From a virus: 38,482 nt of DNA. The stretch lies in IMG/VR virus record IMGVR_UViG_3300027767_000001, positions 1-38,482 of that record, one strand, 5' to 3'. Numbering within the stretch: position 1 is the stretch's first letter; every line of letters begins with the position of its first letter. The notes under the pieces were generated by a model, which did not search any database, was not told the origin of the DNA, and saw nothing but the letters and a program-made list of their open reading frames with translations. Below are positions 24,176 to 31,356 of this stretch, piece after piece. A program made the position numbers and the translations under genes.

Positions 24176-24261
24176 TCACACTCCTCGCCCCATTCATCCT
24201 TGATCGTACATATAAAGCCAATAATGAAGATAAGAAAAAAGAATCCTGCAATGATTTTCAT
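24172..24261 (-). CDS. Small membrane protein (29 aa)
   Basis: ATG at 24261 with a very strong GGAGAGGAG site. It encodes MKIIAGFFFLIFIIGFICTI followed by an acidic end (KDEWGEECD). It is one transmembrane helix. Its start overlaps the stop of the coiled-coil gene upstream (ATGA), and its end overlaps the convergent ejection gene by 4 bp. Tiny membrane proteins like this can be holin or antiholin parts. No match is recognised. Confidence 0.55.
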   Translation of the reverse strand: MKIIAGFFFLIFIIGFICTIKDEWGEECD

Positions 24262-24611
24262 TTTTTCTCCTCTCCTTTTATCAATTTAGGTTCCCAATGA
24301 TATTCATATGGATGCATGATGCTTAATTGGCCTTCAATTCTTGAAATTCTTGAATCAAGTATTTGTAATTTATCTTCAACTGATTTAATTTCTCCTTTTA
24401 CACCTTTAATTTCTTCTTTAAGTTCTTCTTTTACACCTTTAATTTCTTCTTTCACACCTTTAATTTCTCCTTTTACACCTTTAATTTCTTCTTTAATTTC
24501 TTCTTTAATTTTTAGGGCCTCACGTCGTGCCCCAATGCGAATGAAAATATACACTCCTAAAGCTGAGCCGAGGGTAGCTAAAATTTGCAGATTATCAGTC
24601 ATAATATTCAT
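24258..24611 (-). CDS. Membrane-anchored coiled-coil protein with 7-residue repeats
   Basis: A 117-residue protein from ATG 24611 (GAGGA upstream). Residues 8-27 (LQILATLGSALGVYIFIRIG) form one membrane helix. Then comes a charged region built from near-identical heptads of the type IKGVKGE/IKGVKEE (about residues 38-80), an ideal coiled coil. The tail (YEYHWEPKLIKGEEKK) is short and basic. The layout recalls XhlA-like or spanin-like proteins. The repeats are also repeats at DNA level, so length could vary. Confidence 0.7.
   Translation of the reverse strand: MNIMTDNLQILATLGSALGVYIFIRIGARREALKIKEEIKEEIKGVKGEIKGVKEEIKGVKEELKEEIKGVKGEIKSVEDKLQILDSRISRIEGQLSIMHPYEYHWEPKLIKGEEKK
24380..24500. 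repeat. 21-bp tandem repeats in the coiled-coil gene
   Basis: The word ACACCTTTAATTTCT begins at 24400, 24433, 24454 and 24475 on the plus strand, spaced 33, 21 and 21 bp. Each 21-bp unit codes for one heptad on the minus strand. Such repeats can gain or lose units by slippage without breaking the frame. Confidence 0.8.
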
Positions 24612-24632
24612 TTTTTATTCCTCAAAAATTCT

Positions 24633-24695
24633 TCAATCATCAAACATAAAAAAACAAGCAAGCATTCCTAAAACTGTACAGACATATCCCATCAT
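24633..24695 (-). CDS. Possible 20-residue membrane peptide
   Basis: ATG at 24695 after GGAGGAGAGGAG encodes MMGYVCTVLGMLACFFMFDD. Its start overlaps the stop of the upstream gene (ATGA), so it is coupled. It is hydrophobic throughout, with two Cys. The very strong ribosome site is the main support. Confidence 0.45.
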   Translation of the reverse strand: MMGYVCTVLGMLACFFMFDD

Positions 24696-24865
24696 TGCTT
24701 ACTCCTCTCCTCCAATATTGAAAGTCTTACATTAATATTGATCAAATCTTTATGGATATTGTCGATCTTAGTTCCCAAATAAAACATTGGCGCTAACATC
24801 AATCCTATAAATGTTGCTATCCCACCAATGAATCCTACAATTTCTAGAGCCAATCTCCAGTCCAT
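24692..24865 (-). CDS. Small membrane protein with coiled-coil tail (57 aa)
   Basis: ATG 24865 is preferred to ATG 24871 because AGGAG is then 7 bp away. The product (MDWRLALEIVGFIGGIATFI...) has one membrane helix of about 24 residues. A helical tail follows with heptad spacing (YLGTKIDNIHKDLININVRL). It shares its layout with the 117-, 74- and 94-residue minus-strand proteins, forming a set of four. Confidence 0.6.
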   Translation of the reverse strand: MDWRLALEIVGFIGGIATFIGLMLAPMFYLGTKIDNIHKDLININVRLSILEERSKQ

Positions 24866-24867
24866 TT

Positions 24868-25212
24868 TCATCTCCTATTGTAAAGAAAGCAACATGCAAT
24901 ACATGATCCGATATCTCCGATAATCGCAGCTACTACGACAGTAGCTTTTATTCCATCGTCATAGTTTTCAGAGCATATAGATCTTGTAGATTCATCTTGA
25001 TTTTGGCCGAAACATCCATGAGCTGCGACAATCATCGTCATTATTGTGCCCATTACACCCATAATAACTAGGATGCCCATACAACATTGACCGCCGTTTA
25101 GGTTTTTAAACATTCTTTCACCTACAGCCACTTGTCTCGTGGTATTTGTTGTTGGCAGAAGAAAAGTATGAGTAGTATTTCCGTCTTGCAAAGTTACTGA
25201 ATCTGCAGCCAT
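24868..25212 (-). CDS. Cys-rich protein with two membrane helices (114 aa)
   Basis: From ATG 25212 (AAGGA upstream). A 45-residue soluble N-terminus leads to two hydrophobic segments: GILVIMGVMGTIMTMIVAAH (about 46-65) and ATVVVAAIIGDIGSCIACCF (about 89-108), joined by a charged loop containing two Cys. Seven Cys in total. The two-helix hairpin with short ends is the kind of layout seen in small holins and also in membrane-targeted effector-like proteins. Function is not determined. Confidence 0.6.
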   Translation of the reverse strand: MAADSVTLQDGNTTHTFLLPTTNTTRQVAVGERMFKNLNGGQCCMGILVIMGVMGTIMTMIVAAHGCFGQNQDESTRSICSENYDDGIKATVVVAAIIGDIGSCIACCFLYNRR

Positions 25213-25215
25213 TTC

Positions 25216-25410
25216 TCAGTCCTTTTTTTGTGTTGTAAGCAAAACAAGTTGATTACGAAGTAATTCAAGTTCTTTCTGAAGTTCATCGAATCTCTGAAAT
25301 AATCCTCGTCGTAGATTATTTTGCTTGGTCTTCAAATCAGCGAGCTCCAACCACATCATCCCTTCATGAGTGATTTCATCTTTCCAAAATGTCAATTGTT
25401 CTGCGCTCAT
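25216..25410 (-). CDS. Conserved small coiled-coil protein (64 aa)
   Basis: From ATG 25410 with GTGAGGGAA upstream. The sequence (EQLTFWKDEITHEGMMWLEL, then KTKQNNLRRGLFQRFDELQKELELLRNQL by character) is a charged helix with leucine heptads. I recall similar short proteins in podovirus-like genomes without a known role. The ribosome site lies at the base of the inverted repeat at 25416-25450. Confidence 0.6.
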   Translation of the reverse strand: MSAEQLTFWKDEITHEGMMWLELADLKTKQNNLRRGLFQRFDELQKELELLRNQLVLLTTQKKD

Positions 25411-25415
25411 ATTCC

Positions 25416-25450
25416 CTCACTTATTCCCTCTTTATTTAGAGAATAGTGAG
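25416..25450. promoter_or_regulatory. Inverted repeat in the leader of the 64-residue gene
   Basis: CTCACT-ATTC-CTC on one side and GAG-AATAGTGAG on the other form an interrupted hairpin of about 12 pairs. On the minus strand the 3' arm runs into the GAGGG ribosome site of the gene starting at 25410. It may act as a translation-control hairpin or as a terminator for the upstream regulator gene. Confidence 0.45.
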
Positions 25451-25457
25451 TGAATCA

Positions 25458-25712
25458 TTAAGATTCAAGAGTTTTACGCTGATTTATTATCTTTTCAATC
25501 ATCTCTTCCATATCGAAATGACGTACTCTTGTGATTTCATCTTTAGAAATACGATAGATAGATCTTTTCCCAGAGCCCACCTTGAAGCCACAAATGCGTC
25601 CTGACTTGATAGCTCTTCGTATCGTATTGGGGTGAACACCGAGCTTATTCGCAAATTCCTTGATCGAGAAGTACTCAGATTCAGATGTACTCCTTTGACT
25701 ATGTTTATCCAA
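25458..25712 (-). CDS. Helix-turn-helix regulator (excisionase/MerR-type)
   Basis: An 84-residue protein with EYFSIKEFANKLGVHPNTIRRAIKSGRI (14-41), a clear HTH_17-type domain in which FANKLGVHPNTIRRAI is the helix-turn-helix. The wing with SGKRSIYRISKDEI follows. No ATG or GTG is in frame near the start; TTG 25712 is the only candidate start before the domain. As the first gene of the minus-strand cluster, it lies next to a palindromic gap shared with the fibre gene and probably controls one or both. Confidence 0.75.
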   Translation of the reverse strand: MDKHSQRSTSESEYFSIKEFANKLGVHPNTIRRAIKSGRICGFKVGSGKRSIYRISKDEITRVRHFDMEEMIEKIINQRKTLES

Positions 25713-25811
25713 TTTCGTTAACCATAGTTAATATTGGTTAGTTTCAATTTTAAACTATAGACATTATCCCCCTTTTTAATCAAATTTTAATTTCTCAAAA
25801 AAGGGGTCGTT
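25713..25811. promoter_or_regulatory. Divergent control region between regulator and fibre gene
   Basis: Two nested inverted repeats are visible: TAACCA (25719-25724) with TGGTTA (25735-25740), and ATAGTT with AACTAT flanking it. A possible plus-strand promoter is TTGGTT (25734-25739), a 16-bp spacer and TATAGA (25756-25761), so the right arm overlaps the -35. This is a likely operator for the adjacent HTH protein. Confidence 0.5.
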
Positions 25812-28112
25812 ATGTCGTCTTTAGTCTATGGTATCGGTGGTTTAATCTCTGTTGCTCCTCCTCCAATTGCGGGTGTCGGGGCTCCTCCTGCATCTTTTAG
25901 AGGTGCATTGGGTCAACAATTCTTCGATACATCTCAAAAGCCTCCCGTTGAATATATATTTAATGGTCAAACTTGGGCGACAGGCGGCGCTAATCCTGCT
26001 ACTACAACATCTTTGGGTACCGTTTTCTTAGCGACGTTATCTCAAACTGAATCGGGAGGTGCCCCAAGTTCGAGTTACGTATCTTCCGCAAACGATGTAG
26101 CTACTGCTCTTTCGGCCATTGTAGTTGGCGCCGGCGTCCCTGCCACTACATCTCAACAAGGTTATGTTTTTTTGGCTACAAATGCTCAGGCAATTGCTGG
26201 AGCTATCTCGACTAATACAGTAATCATACCATCGAATCTTCCTGCAGTATTCGCATCTCCACCAGCAATAGGAGGAACTGTTGCTGCGGCTGCTACATTT
26301 ACCAACTTAACCGCGGCAGGAACGGTCAATCTAAATGCGACTGGAGCTGGGGTTACAACAATTGGAACTGGTGGTACCGGCGCGGTAAACATTGGTAATG
26401 CAACCGGAAACACTGCCGTAACTGGAACTTTGACAACCAGTGCTGGAATTACAGTAACGACTGGCGGCTTAACTGTGACAGCTGGCGGCTTGACGGTAAC
26501 TGCAAATGGTGCTGCCATCACAGGAACTACAACCGTTAACACTACAGGAAACTCCAATACAACTATTGGAAATTCTGCAGGATCTGGCGCTGTCACGATA
26601 AATACACCCAGCGGAAATCTTTCTATTACCGGTAATGGCAACACAATTTCCATTGGTGCCGACAACAACACAAATACCATCAATATCGGTACTGGCACAT
26701 CTGCTGACACAATTGCAATTGGTGGCTCTGGTGCAAATACAATCGCAATAGCTAATACACAATCGGCTGGATCATTAGCAATAGCCGCTGCCATGACTAC
26801 CGGAACCGTATCGGTTGGCGGCGCTTCGATGACTGGTAACATTGTAATTGGTCAGTCTACAGCAGCTGGAGGTCAAACGATTGCCATTGGAAATGGTGTG
26901 AACGCCGGCACCTTAACTATAAACATGGCAAACGCTGCAAGCGCAACTGGTGCAGCAGCAGTGAACATTCTTTCTGGCGCAACACCTGGTGCTAACCAAA
27001 CTCTAACCATTATGGGTGGAATAGGCAGCGCTGGTAACCAAGTATTTTCGTGTCAAGGTGCGGCAATTTCTCAAGGCACAAATACCGCAACATTCTTCGG
27101 AGGGATAACTACTGGAGGGACGAATTCCTTTAACATATTTAATGCTGCATTCACCGGCGGAACGAACTCTGTAAATATCTTTTCGGGAGCTTACACAACT
27201 GTTGCCGGAACGTTTAACCTATTTTCAGGAGCTTCTACCCATGCAGGTACCACCAATATTGGAACAGGAACCAGTGCAGCTCACGCGACAAATATCGGTA
27301 GTAACGCCGGTGGAAACGTCACGATCATCTCAGGTTCTTCGGGAACAATTGGCATTGGTCTGGGAGGTAATGCAGCTCAAGTTATTACCATTGGAGCTGC
27401 TGCACAAACAGGAACGATCACACTAGGATCATCTTCGGCTACATCAACTGTGAATATTGCAAATGGATCAGGAGCTGCAACTGTGGCTATTGCCAATGCT
27501 GCAACCACAAATGCAGTGACACTAAACATTGCGGGTGCATGTACAGGTGGAGTGACAATGGCAATTGGTGCTGGTGTAAATACCGCCACCAACACTTTGA
27601 GTATTTTCAATGCTGCCTCAGCCACAGGTGCTTCAACGATCAACATTCTGAATGGTGCGACACCAGGTGCTAGCCAGACCGTCAACATTATGACAGGTTC
27701 CAATAGTGCAGGCACTCAAACGCTCAGCGTTGGTAGCTCATCGCAAGCCGCTAACATTATAACTTTAACCGCTGGTTCTACAGGTGGAATCAATCTAGTT
27801 GCTAAGACAAACGTGACCGGAAATTTAAATTTTGTCACTTCCGGAAACAAAATCTTGAGTGCAAACGTTGGTACCACAACAGCCGCGGGAGCCAATTCAT
27901 TCGGATCTGTAGCTCTAGTTGGTGGTACAGCAATTGTTGCCACGACAGCGGTAACTGCAAACTCTCTGATTTTCTTAACATGCCAGGCACTTGGAACTGT
28001 CGCAGTTGCATCAGCACTTGCTGTAACGGCTAAAACCGCAGGAACAAGTTTTGTAATCACTGCCTCCCAGGGCACTGACACCTCAACAATTGCATGGTTC
28101 ATCGTCAACTAA
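25812..28112 (+). CDS. Tail fibre with Gly/Ala/Thr/Asn repeats (766 aa)
   Basis: The N-terminus (SLVYGIGGLISVAPPPIAGVG, then RGALGQQFFDT and YIFNGQTW) is a virion-attachment domain of a kind common in phage fibres. From about residue 165 on, the chain is a long series of short strands of the type N-x-x-I-G-x-x-x-(S/T/G)-x-x-x-x-I (TTIGTGGTGAVNIGNATG, TINIGTGTSADTIAIGG), as in beta-solenoid or trimeric adhesin stalks. The C-terminal domain (about 690-766) is less repetitive. It likely binds host surfaces. SD GGGG precedes ATG 25812. Confidence 0.75.
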   Translation: MSSLVYGIGGLISVAPPPIAGVGAPPASFRGALGQQFFDTSQKPPVEYIFNGQTWATGGANPATTTSLGTVFLATLSQTESGGAPSSSYVSSANDVATALSAIVVGAGVPATTSQQGYVFLATNAQAIAGAISTNTVIIPSNLPAVFASPPAIGGTVAAAATFTNLTAAGTVNLNATGAGVTTIGTGGTGAVNIGNATGNTAVTGTLTTSAGITVTTGGLTVTAGGLTVTANGAAITGTTTVNTTGNSNTTIGNSAGSGAVTINTPSGNLSITGNGNTISIGADNNTNTINIGTGTSADTIAIGGSGANTIAIANTQSAGSLAIAAAMTTGTVSVGGASMTGNIVIGQSTAAGGQTIAIGNGVNAGTLTINMANAASATGAAAVNILSGATPGANQTLTIMGGIGSAGNQVFSCQGAAISQGTNTATFFGGITTGGTNSFNIFNAAFTGGTNSVNIFSGAYTTVAGTFNLFSGASTHAGTTNIGTGTSAAHATNIGSNAGGNVTIISGSSGTIGIGLGGNAAQVITIGAAAQTGTITLGSSSATSTVNIANGSGAATVAIANAATTNAVTLNIAGACTGGVTMAIGAGVNTATNTLSIFNAASATGASTINILNGATPGASQTVNIMTGSNSAGTQTLSVGSSSQAANIITLTAGSTGGINLVAKTNVTGNLNFVTSGNKILSANVGTTTAAGANSFGSVALVGGTAIVATTAVTANSLIFLTCQALGTVAVASALAVTAKTAGTSFVITASQGTDTSTIAWFIVN

Positions 28113-28129
28113 ATTAATTAGGGGAATAA

Positions 28130-28351
28130 ATGCTAAAGAACGTAGTCAGATTTGAACACACGATAGGACCTAAAATTTATCACTTCATATGTGATCCAGA
28201 TTCTCCATTGCCTGAAGCAAAAGAGGCTCTTTTTCAATTCTTGATAGACATAGGAAAAATCGAGGAACAAATCAAAGCAACTCAAACTGCGGCTGAAGCT
28301 GTCAAGCAATCTGAAAAACCGGCGGATGAAAACAAAACTGAGGTTTCATGA
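28130..28351 (+). CDS. Small conserved protein after the fibre gene (73 aa)
   Basis: From ATG 28130 with GGGGAA upstream. The sequence has KIYHFICDPDSPLPEAKEALFQFL (15-38), then a charged helix IGKIEEQIKATQTAAEAVK and an acidic tail. Short proteins with FxCDxDSPxxEVKEALFxF are found beside fibre or lysis genes in several phages. The role is unknown; a chaperone of the fibre is one idea. It overlaps the next start by 4 bp. Confidence 0.6.
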   Translation: MLKNVVRFEHTIGPKIYHFICDPDSPLPEAKEALFQFLIDIGKIEEQIKATQTAAEAVKQSEKPADENKTEVS

Positions 28352-28692
28352 GTGTAACACCAAGTGCTGGTTCAGGTAGTACAAATATTAGTCAAACCGC
28401 AACATTTCCAAATGAATTGACAGCAACAATGTCCGGTTCATTTGTCAAAATAGGAACGCTTACCAACAGTCCAGTGATCATCATTTTTGACAATCAAGGA
28501 ACCTCGAGTGTTGCGATTAGCGTTGATGGTGTCAATACCTGGAGAACATTTACATCTGGTGAAGCAATGATCCTTGATTTGAGAGCAAATCATGGCAATG
28601 CACCTAATTTTACCATAGCAGCTGGGACGACATTTTTTGGAAATGGTGCATCAGGGACGTTTTCGATTTCCTATTTAAGCGCAACGCCATAA
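28348..28692 (+). CDS. Small beta-rich virion protein (114 aa)
   Basis: Coupled to the previous gene by ATGA. It is nearly all beta strand with few charges (TFPNELTATMSGSFVKIG; VIIIFDNQGTSSVAISVDG; AMILDLRANHG). The fold could be a jelly-roll-like tip or collar protein. It sits between two large fibre/spike genes. No family is recognised. Confidence 0.55.
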   Translation: MSVTPSAGSGSTNISQTATFPNELTATMSGSFVKIGTLTNSPVIIIFDNQGTSSVAISVDGVNTWRTFTSGEAMILDLRANHGNAPNFTIAAGTTFFGNGASGTFSISYLSATP

Positions 28693-28702
28693 AGGAGATA
28701 AC

Positions 28703-30706
28703 TTGTCACAAATATTTAAGCCAGAAGCGGCAAGTCCACCACCTCCTGGGTTTGTGGAATTCCTTGAAGGTGATGACGGCGTCCCAGTCGGGCCAAATGC
28801 CGGTGATATCATCTTCGTTAAAAGCGCGGTTGTGGCAGCAGGTTCAACGCCCATTGAATCTACAGGTAATGCCGGCACTCATACGATCACCTACAATATT
28901 CAAACGTCACAAGCAATTGCCAGCACTGATCCCACAAAGATTGGTTTAGCTGCATTTAATTCGGCAGATTTTACGGTTGATGCAAATGGATTTGTTTCTT
29001 TTGCTTCAACGGCAACAGTTCAAACATTAACTGCTTTGACTGGAACAAATCCAGTTCCTCCTAACGCTTCAGATACCATTTTTATTGGAACATCTTTAGT
29101 TGCTCCTCGATCGGCTCCCATTTCTACATTAGGGATTGCAGGTACAAGTACCGTCGACATCGTAATGCAATTGACAACAGCATCAGCCAGCTCAATAGTT
29201 AATAATGTCGGTCTAGCTTCTTTTAATTCTGCGCAATTTTCTGTCGATGGAAATGGTTATGTTTCGAGCACACAATTGGATTTACACATAACACCATTCA
29301 TCGTGAGTGCAGCAGGTATTACAAATGGAGCAAGCTATACTACGATTCAAGCAGCAGTCAATGCCGCTAACACAGCTGGCGGTGGAATGGTATGGATACA
29401 ACCAGGAACTTACACGGAGAATTTGACGTTATTTTCTGGAATCCAATTATCCGGTCCATCTGAGCAATCTGTCACTATTATTGGTACTCACACACCTCCA
29501 TCATCAGGGACACTGAATTTATTTCGTCTAGCTTTTCAATCAGCTACAAATATTTTCTCTTCTGCTGTCGCAGGAACTACAGCAATTATAATGGAAGATT
29601 GCGCAGTCAATGTGACCAATGGATATACTTTTAATCTTCCAAATTGGACATCTTCGGGTTCTGTATCTGTATTTGATATTGGAAATAATGGGACCAACGA
29701 TGGATTTTTCAATAATACAGGTGGTGCCAGTTTCTTCGCGTTTTCGGCCGGTATTGGGAATGGAACTGCAAATTCTTTAACCATTAGCGGTACGGCAATC
29801 TTTGCTAATCAAATTGTGCTAGGATGCCCAGTGAATCTCGTGACTGGAGCTTCACTTTCTAGTTATGGTTCCTCTTATCAACATACGCTTACATTATCCA
29901 ATAACTCAACTGCCACCTTTACTGGCGATGACTTTTCCACAGGTGCGACTCCTGCGATAACTATGTCATCTTCAGGAAATGTGAAATTGGCTCATGTAAC
30001 CATAAATTCAAGCAATAATCCCGCTATATCTGGATCTGGCACTGGTACTTTAACCTATGAAGACATTGTATTCTTAAATAATGCAGCGTTAGCAGGAACA
30101 CTCACTACAGCAACAGTCAGCTGGCAACCATATTCACGTGCTATAGCTTCTACGGATGGAACAAAAGTGGGAACCGCAGCATTCAATTCTGCGCAGTTCA
30201 CTGTTGATGCTAATGGTTTCGTATCAACATCTGGAACTGGTATTGGGAACACAATCACAGGTCAATCCGGAGGAGCATTATCTCCCACAGCGGGGAACTG
30301 GAACATCTTCGCAAATGGTGTGAGTGGAAGTGGCACGAGCACTGCCGGAAATATGATCACTTCAGGATCTGGAAGTACGCTAACAGTCAATAGCACTGAA
30401 GCCCAGTTCATGACCAATTATACATCTGTGGCATTCGGGGCGTCTCCTTATACCGCTCTTGCCACAGACTACTATATCTCCTGCGTCAGCTCTGGCGGCG
30501 CAATCACGATCAAACTTCCTAATGCTCCTACAACGAACCGTTTATTCATCATCAAAGATAAGTCTGGTAATGCTTCAGTCGACAACATAAGCATTACGAC
30601 TGTTGGCGGTGCAGTAACAATAGATGGTGAAACGACTTATACAATCGCCGGGAACTATGGATCTATCACATTGCTATTTAATGGGGTCTCCTATGAAATC
30701 TACTAG
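28703..30706 (+). CDS. Tail spike with beta-helix (667 aa)
   Basis: TTG 28703 is the start; AAAGGAG lies 5 bp upstream and no ATG is near. Three copies of a module ending A(A/S)FNSA(Q/D)F(T/S)VD(A/G)NG(F/Y)VS are at about residues 72-102, 165-190 and 480-509. Residues 200-470 look like a right-handed beta-helix (SYTTIQAAVNAANTAGGGMV, WIQPGTYTENLTLFSGIQLSG), the fold of phage spikes that bind or cut polysaccharide. The last 100 residues are a C-terminal trimerisation-like domain (KLPNAPTTNRLFIIKDKSG). No catalytic residues can be named. Confidence 0.72.
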   Translation: MSQIFKPEAASPPPPGFVEFLEGDDGVPVGPNAGDIIFVKSAVVAAGSTPIESTGNAGTHTITYNIQTSQAIASTDPTKIGLAAFNSADFTVDANGFVSFASTATVQTLTALTGTNPVPPNASDTIFIGTSLVAPRSAPISTLGIAGTSTVDIVMQLTTASASSIVNNVGLASFNSAQFSVDGNGYVSSTQLDLHITPFIVSAAGITNGASYTTIQAAVNAANTAGGGMVWIQPGTYTENLTLFSGIQLSGPSEQSVTIIGTHTPPSSGTLNLFRLAFQSATNIFSSAVAGTTAIIMEDCAVNVTNGYTFNLPNWTSSGSVSVFDIGNNGTNDGFFNNTGGASFFAFSAGIGNGTANSLTISGTAIFANQIVLGCPVNLVTGASLSSYGSSYQHTLTLSNNSTATFTGDDFSTGATPAITMSSSGNVKLAHVTINSSNNPAISGSGTGTLTYEDIVFLNNAALAGTLTTATVSWQPYSRAIASTDGTKVGTAAFNSAQFTVDANGFVSTSGTGIGNTITGQSGGALSPTAGNWNIFANGVSGSGTSTAGNMITSGSGSTLTVNSTEAQFMTNYTSVAFGASPYTALATDYYISCVSSGGAITIKLPNAPTTNRLFIIKDKSGNASVDNISITTVGGAVTIDGETTYTIAGNYGSITLLFNGVSYEIY

Positions 30707-30753
30707 TAAATGTCGTAACTATATGGTAAACTCCTTAGAAAAAGGAGCAACCA

Positions 30754-31356
30754 ATGGAAAAAAGGCCCGGTGTTTACAGATTACAAAGTCTACCTACAGG
30801 AAGATTTTACATAGGTTCTTCCAAGAATGTTTATAGAAGATATTACAGACATAGGCAGATTCTACGAGAAGGATTAAAGGAAAATCTTCGCATTAAAGAA
30901 GATTGTGACAAATATGGGCCCAACTCATTTATTTTCGGAGTTATAGAATATTGTGAAGAAAGTGAGTTAAGAGAAAGAGAACAGTATTATTTTGAACTTT
31001 GGAATCCTCAATATAACGTCCGGAAAAGTGTTTATGACGGAAGTGGCAGAACTTATACAGAAGAGCAGTTAGCAAACTTTAAGAAAATTCACAGGCCGAT
31101 AAAGGATAAGGAATTATTTAGGAAGAAGCTAAAAGAAGGATGGGAAAAGCGAAGAGCTAGATGTTCACCCGAAGAGCTTAGTAAAAAATTAGCAGATGCC
31201 CGACGCGGCATAAAACATTCCGAAGAGACAAAAGCTATAATGAGCGCTAATCGGAAAGGGAAAAAGAAGTCTCCTGAGTGGATTGAAAAATTCCGTGAAA
31301 GACGTAAAGGGACAAAATTAATAGATGGTAAATATATCAAACTTGAAGGCGGCTAA
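30754..31356 (+). CDS. GIY-YIG homing endonuclease (free-standing)
   Basis: A 200-residue protein with AAAAGGAG before ATG 30754. The catalytic domain has GVY (6-8) and YIG (19-21), Arg29, Glu76 in REQYYFEL and Asn88. C-terminal DNA-binding motifs follow: a NUMOD3-like stretch (GIKHSEETKAIMSANRKGKK, 152-171) and a basic end. It lies between two spike genes with its stop overlapping the next ATG (TAATG). It could spread itself, or serve the ORF-less capsid intron. Confidence 0.88.
   Translation: MEKRPGVYRLQSLPTGRFYIGSSKNVYRRYYRHRQILREGLKENLRIKEDCDKYGPNSFIFGVIEYCEESELREREQYYFELWNPQYNVRKSVYDGSGRTYTEEQLANFKKIHRPIKDKELFRKKLKEGWEKRRARCSPEELSKKLADARRGIKHSEETKAIMSANRKGKKKSPEWIEKFRERRKGTKLIDGKYIKLEGG

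Noticed and set aside
26186-26842. Long minus-strand ORF (218 aa) inside the fibre gene
   Set aside because: The fibre's repetitive Thr/Ala/Gly codons leave the opposite strand open; the product is Val/Pro/Ala-biased with no domain.
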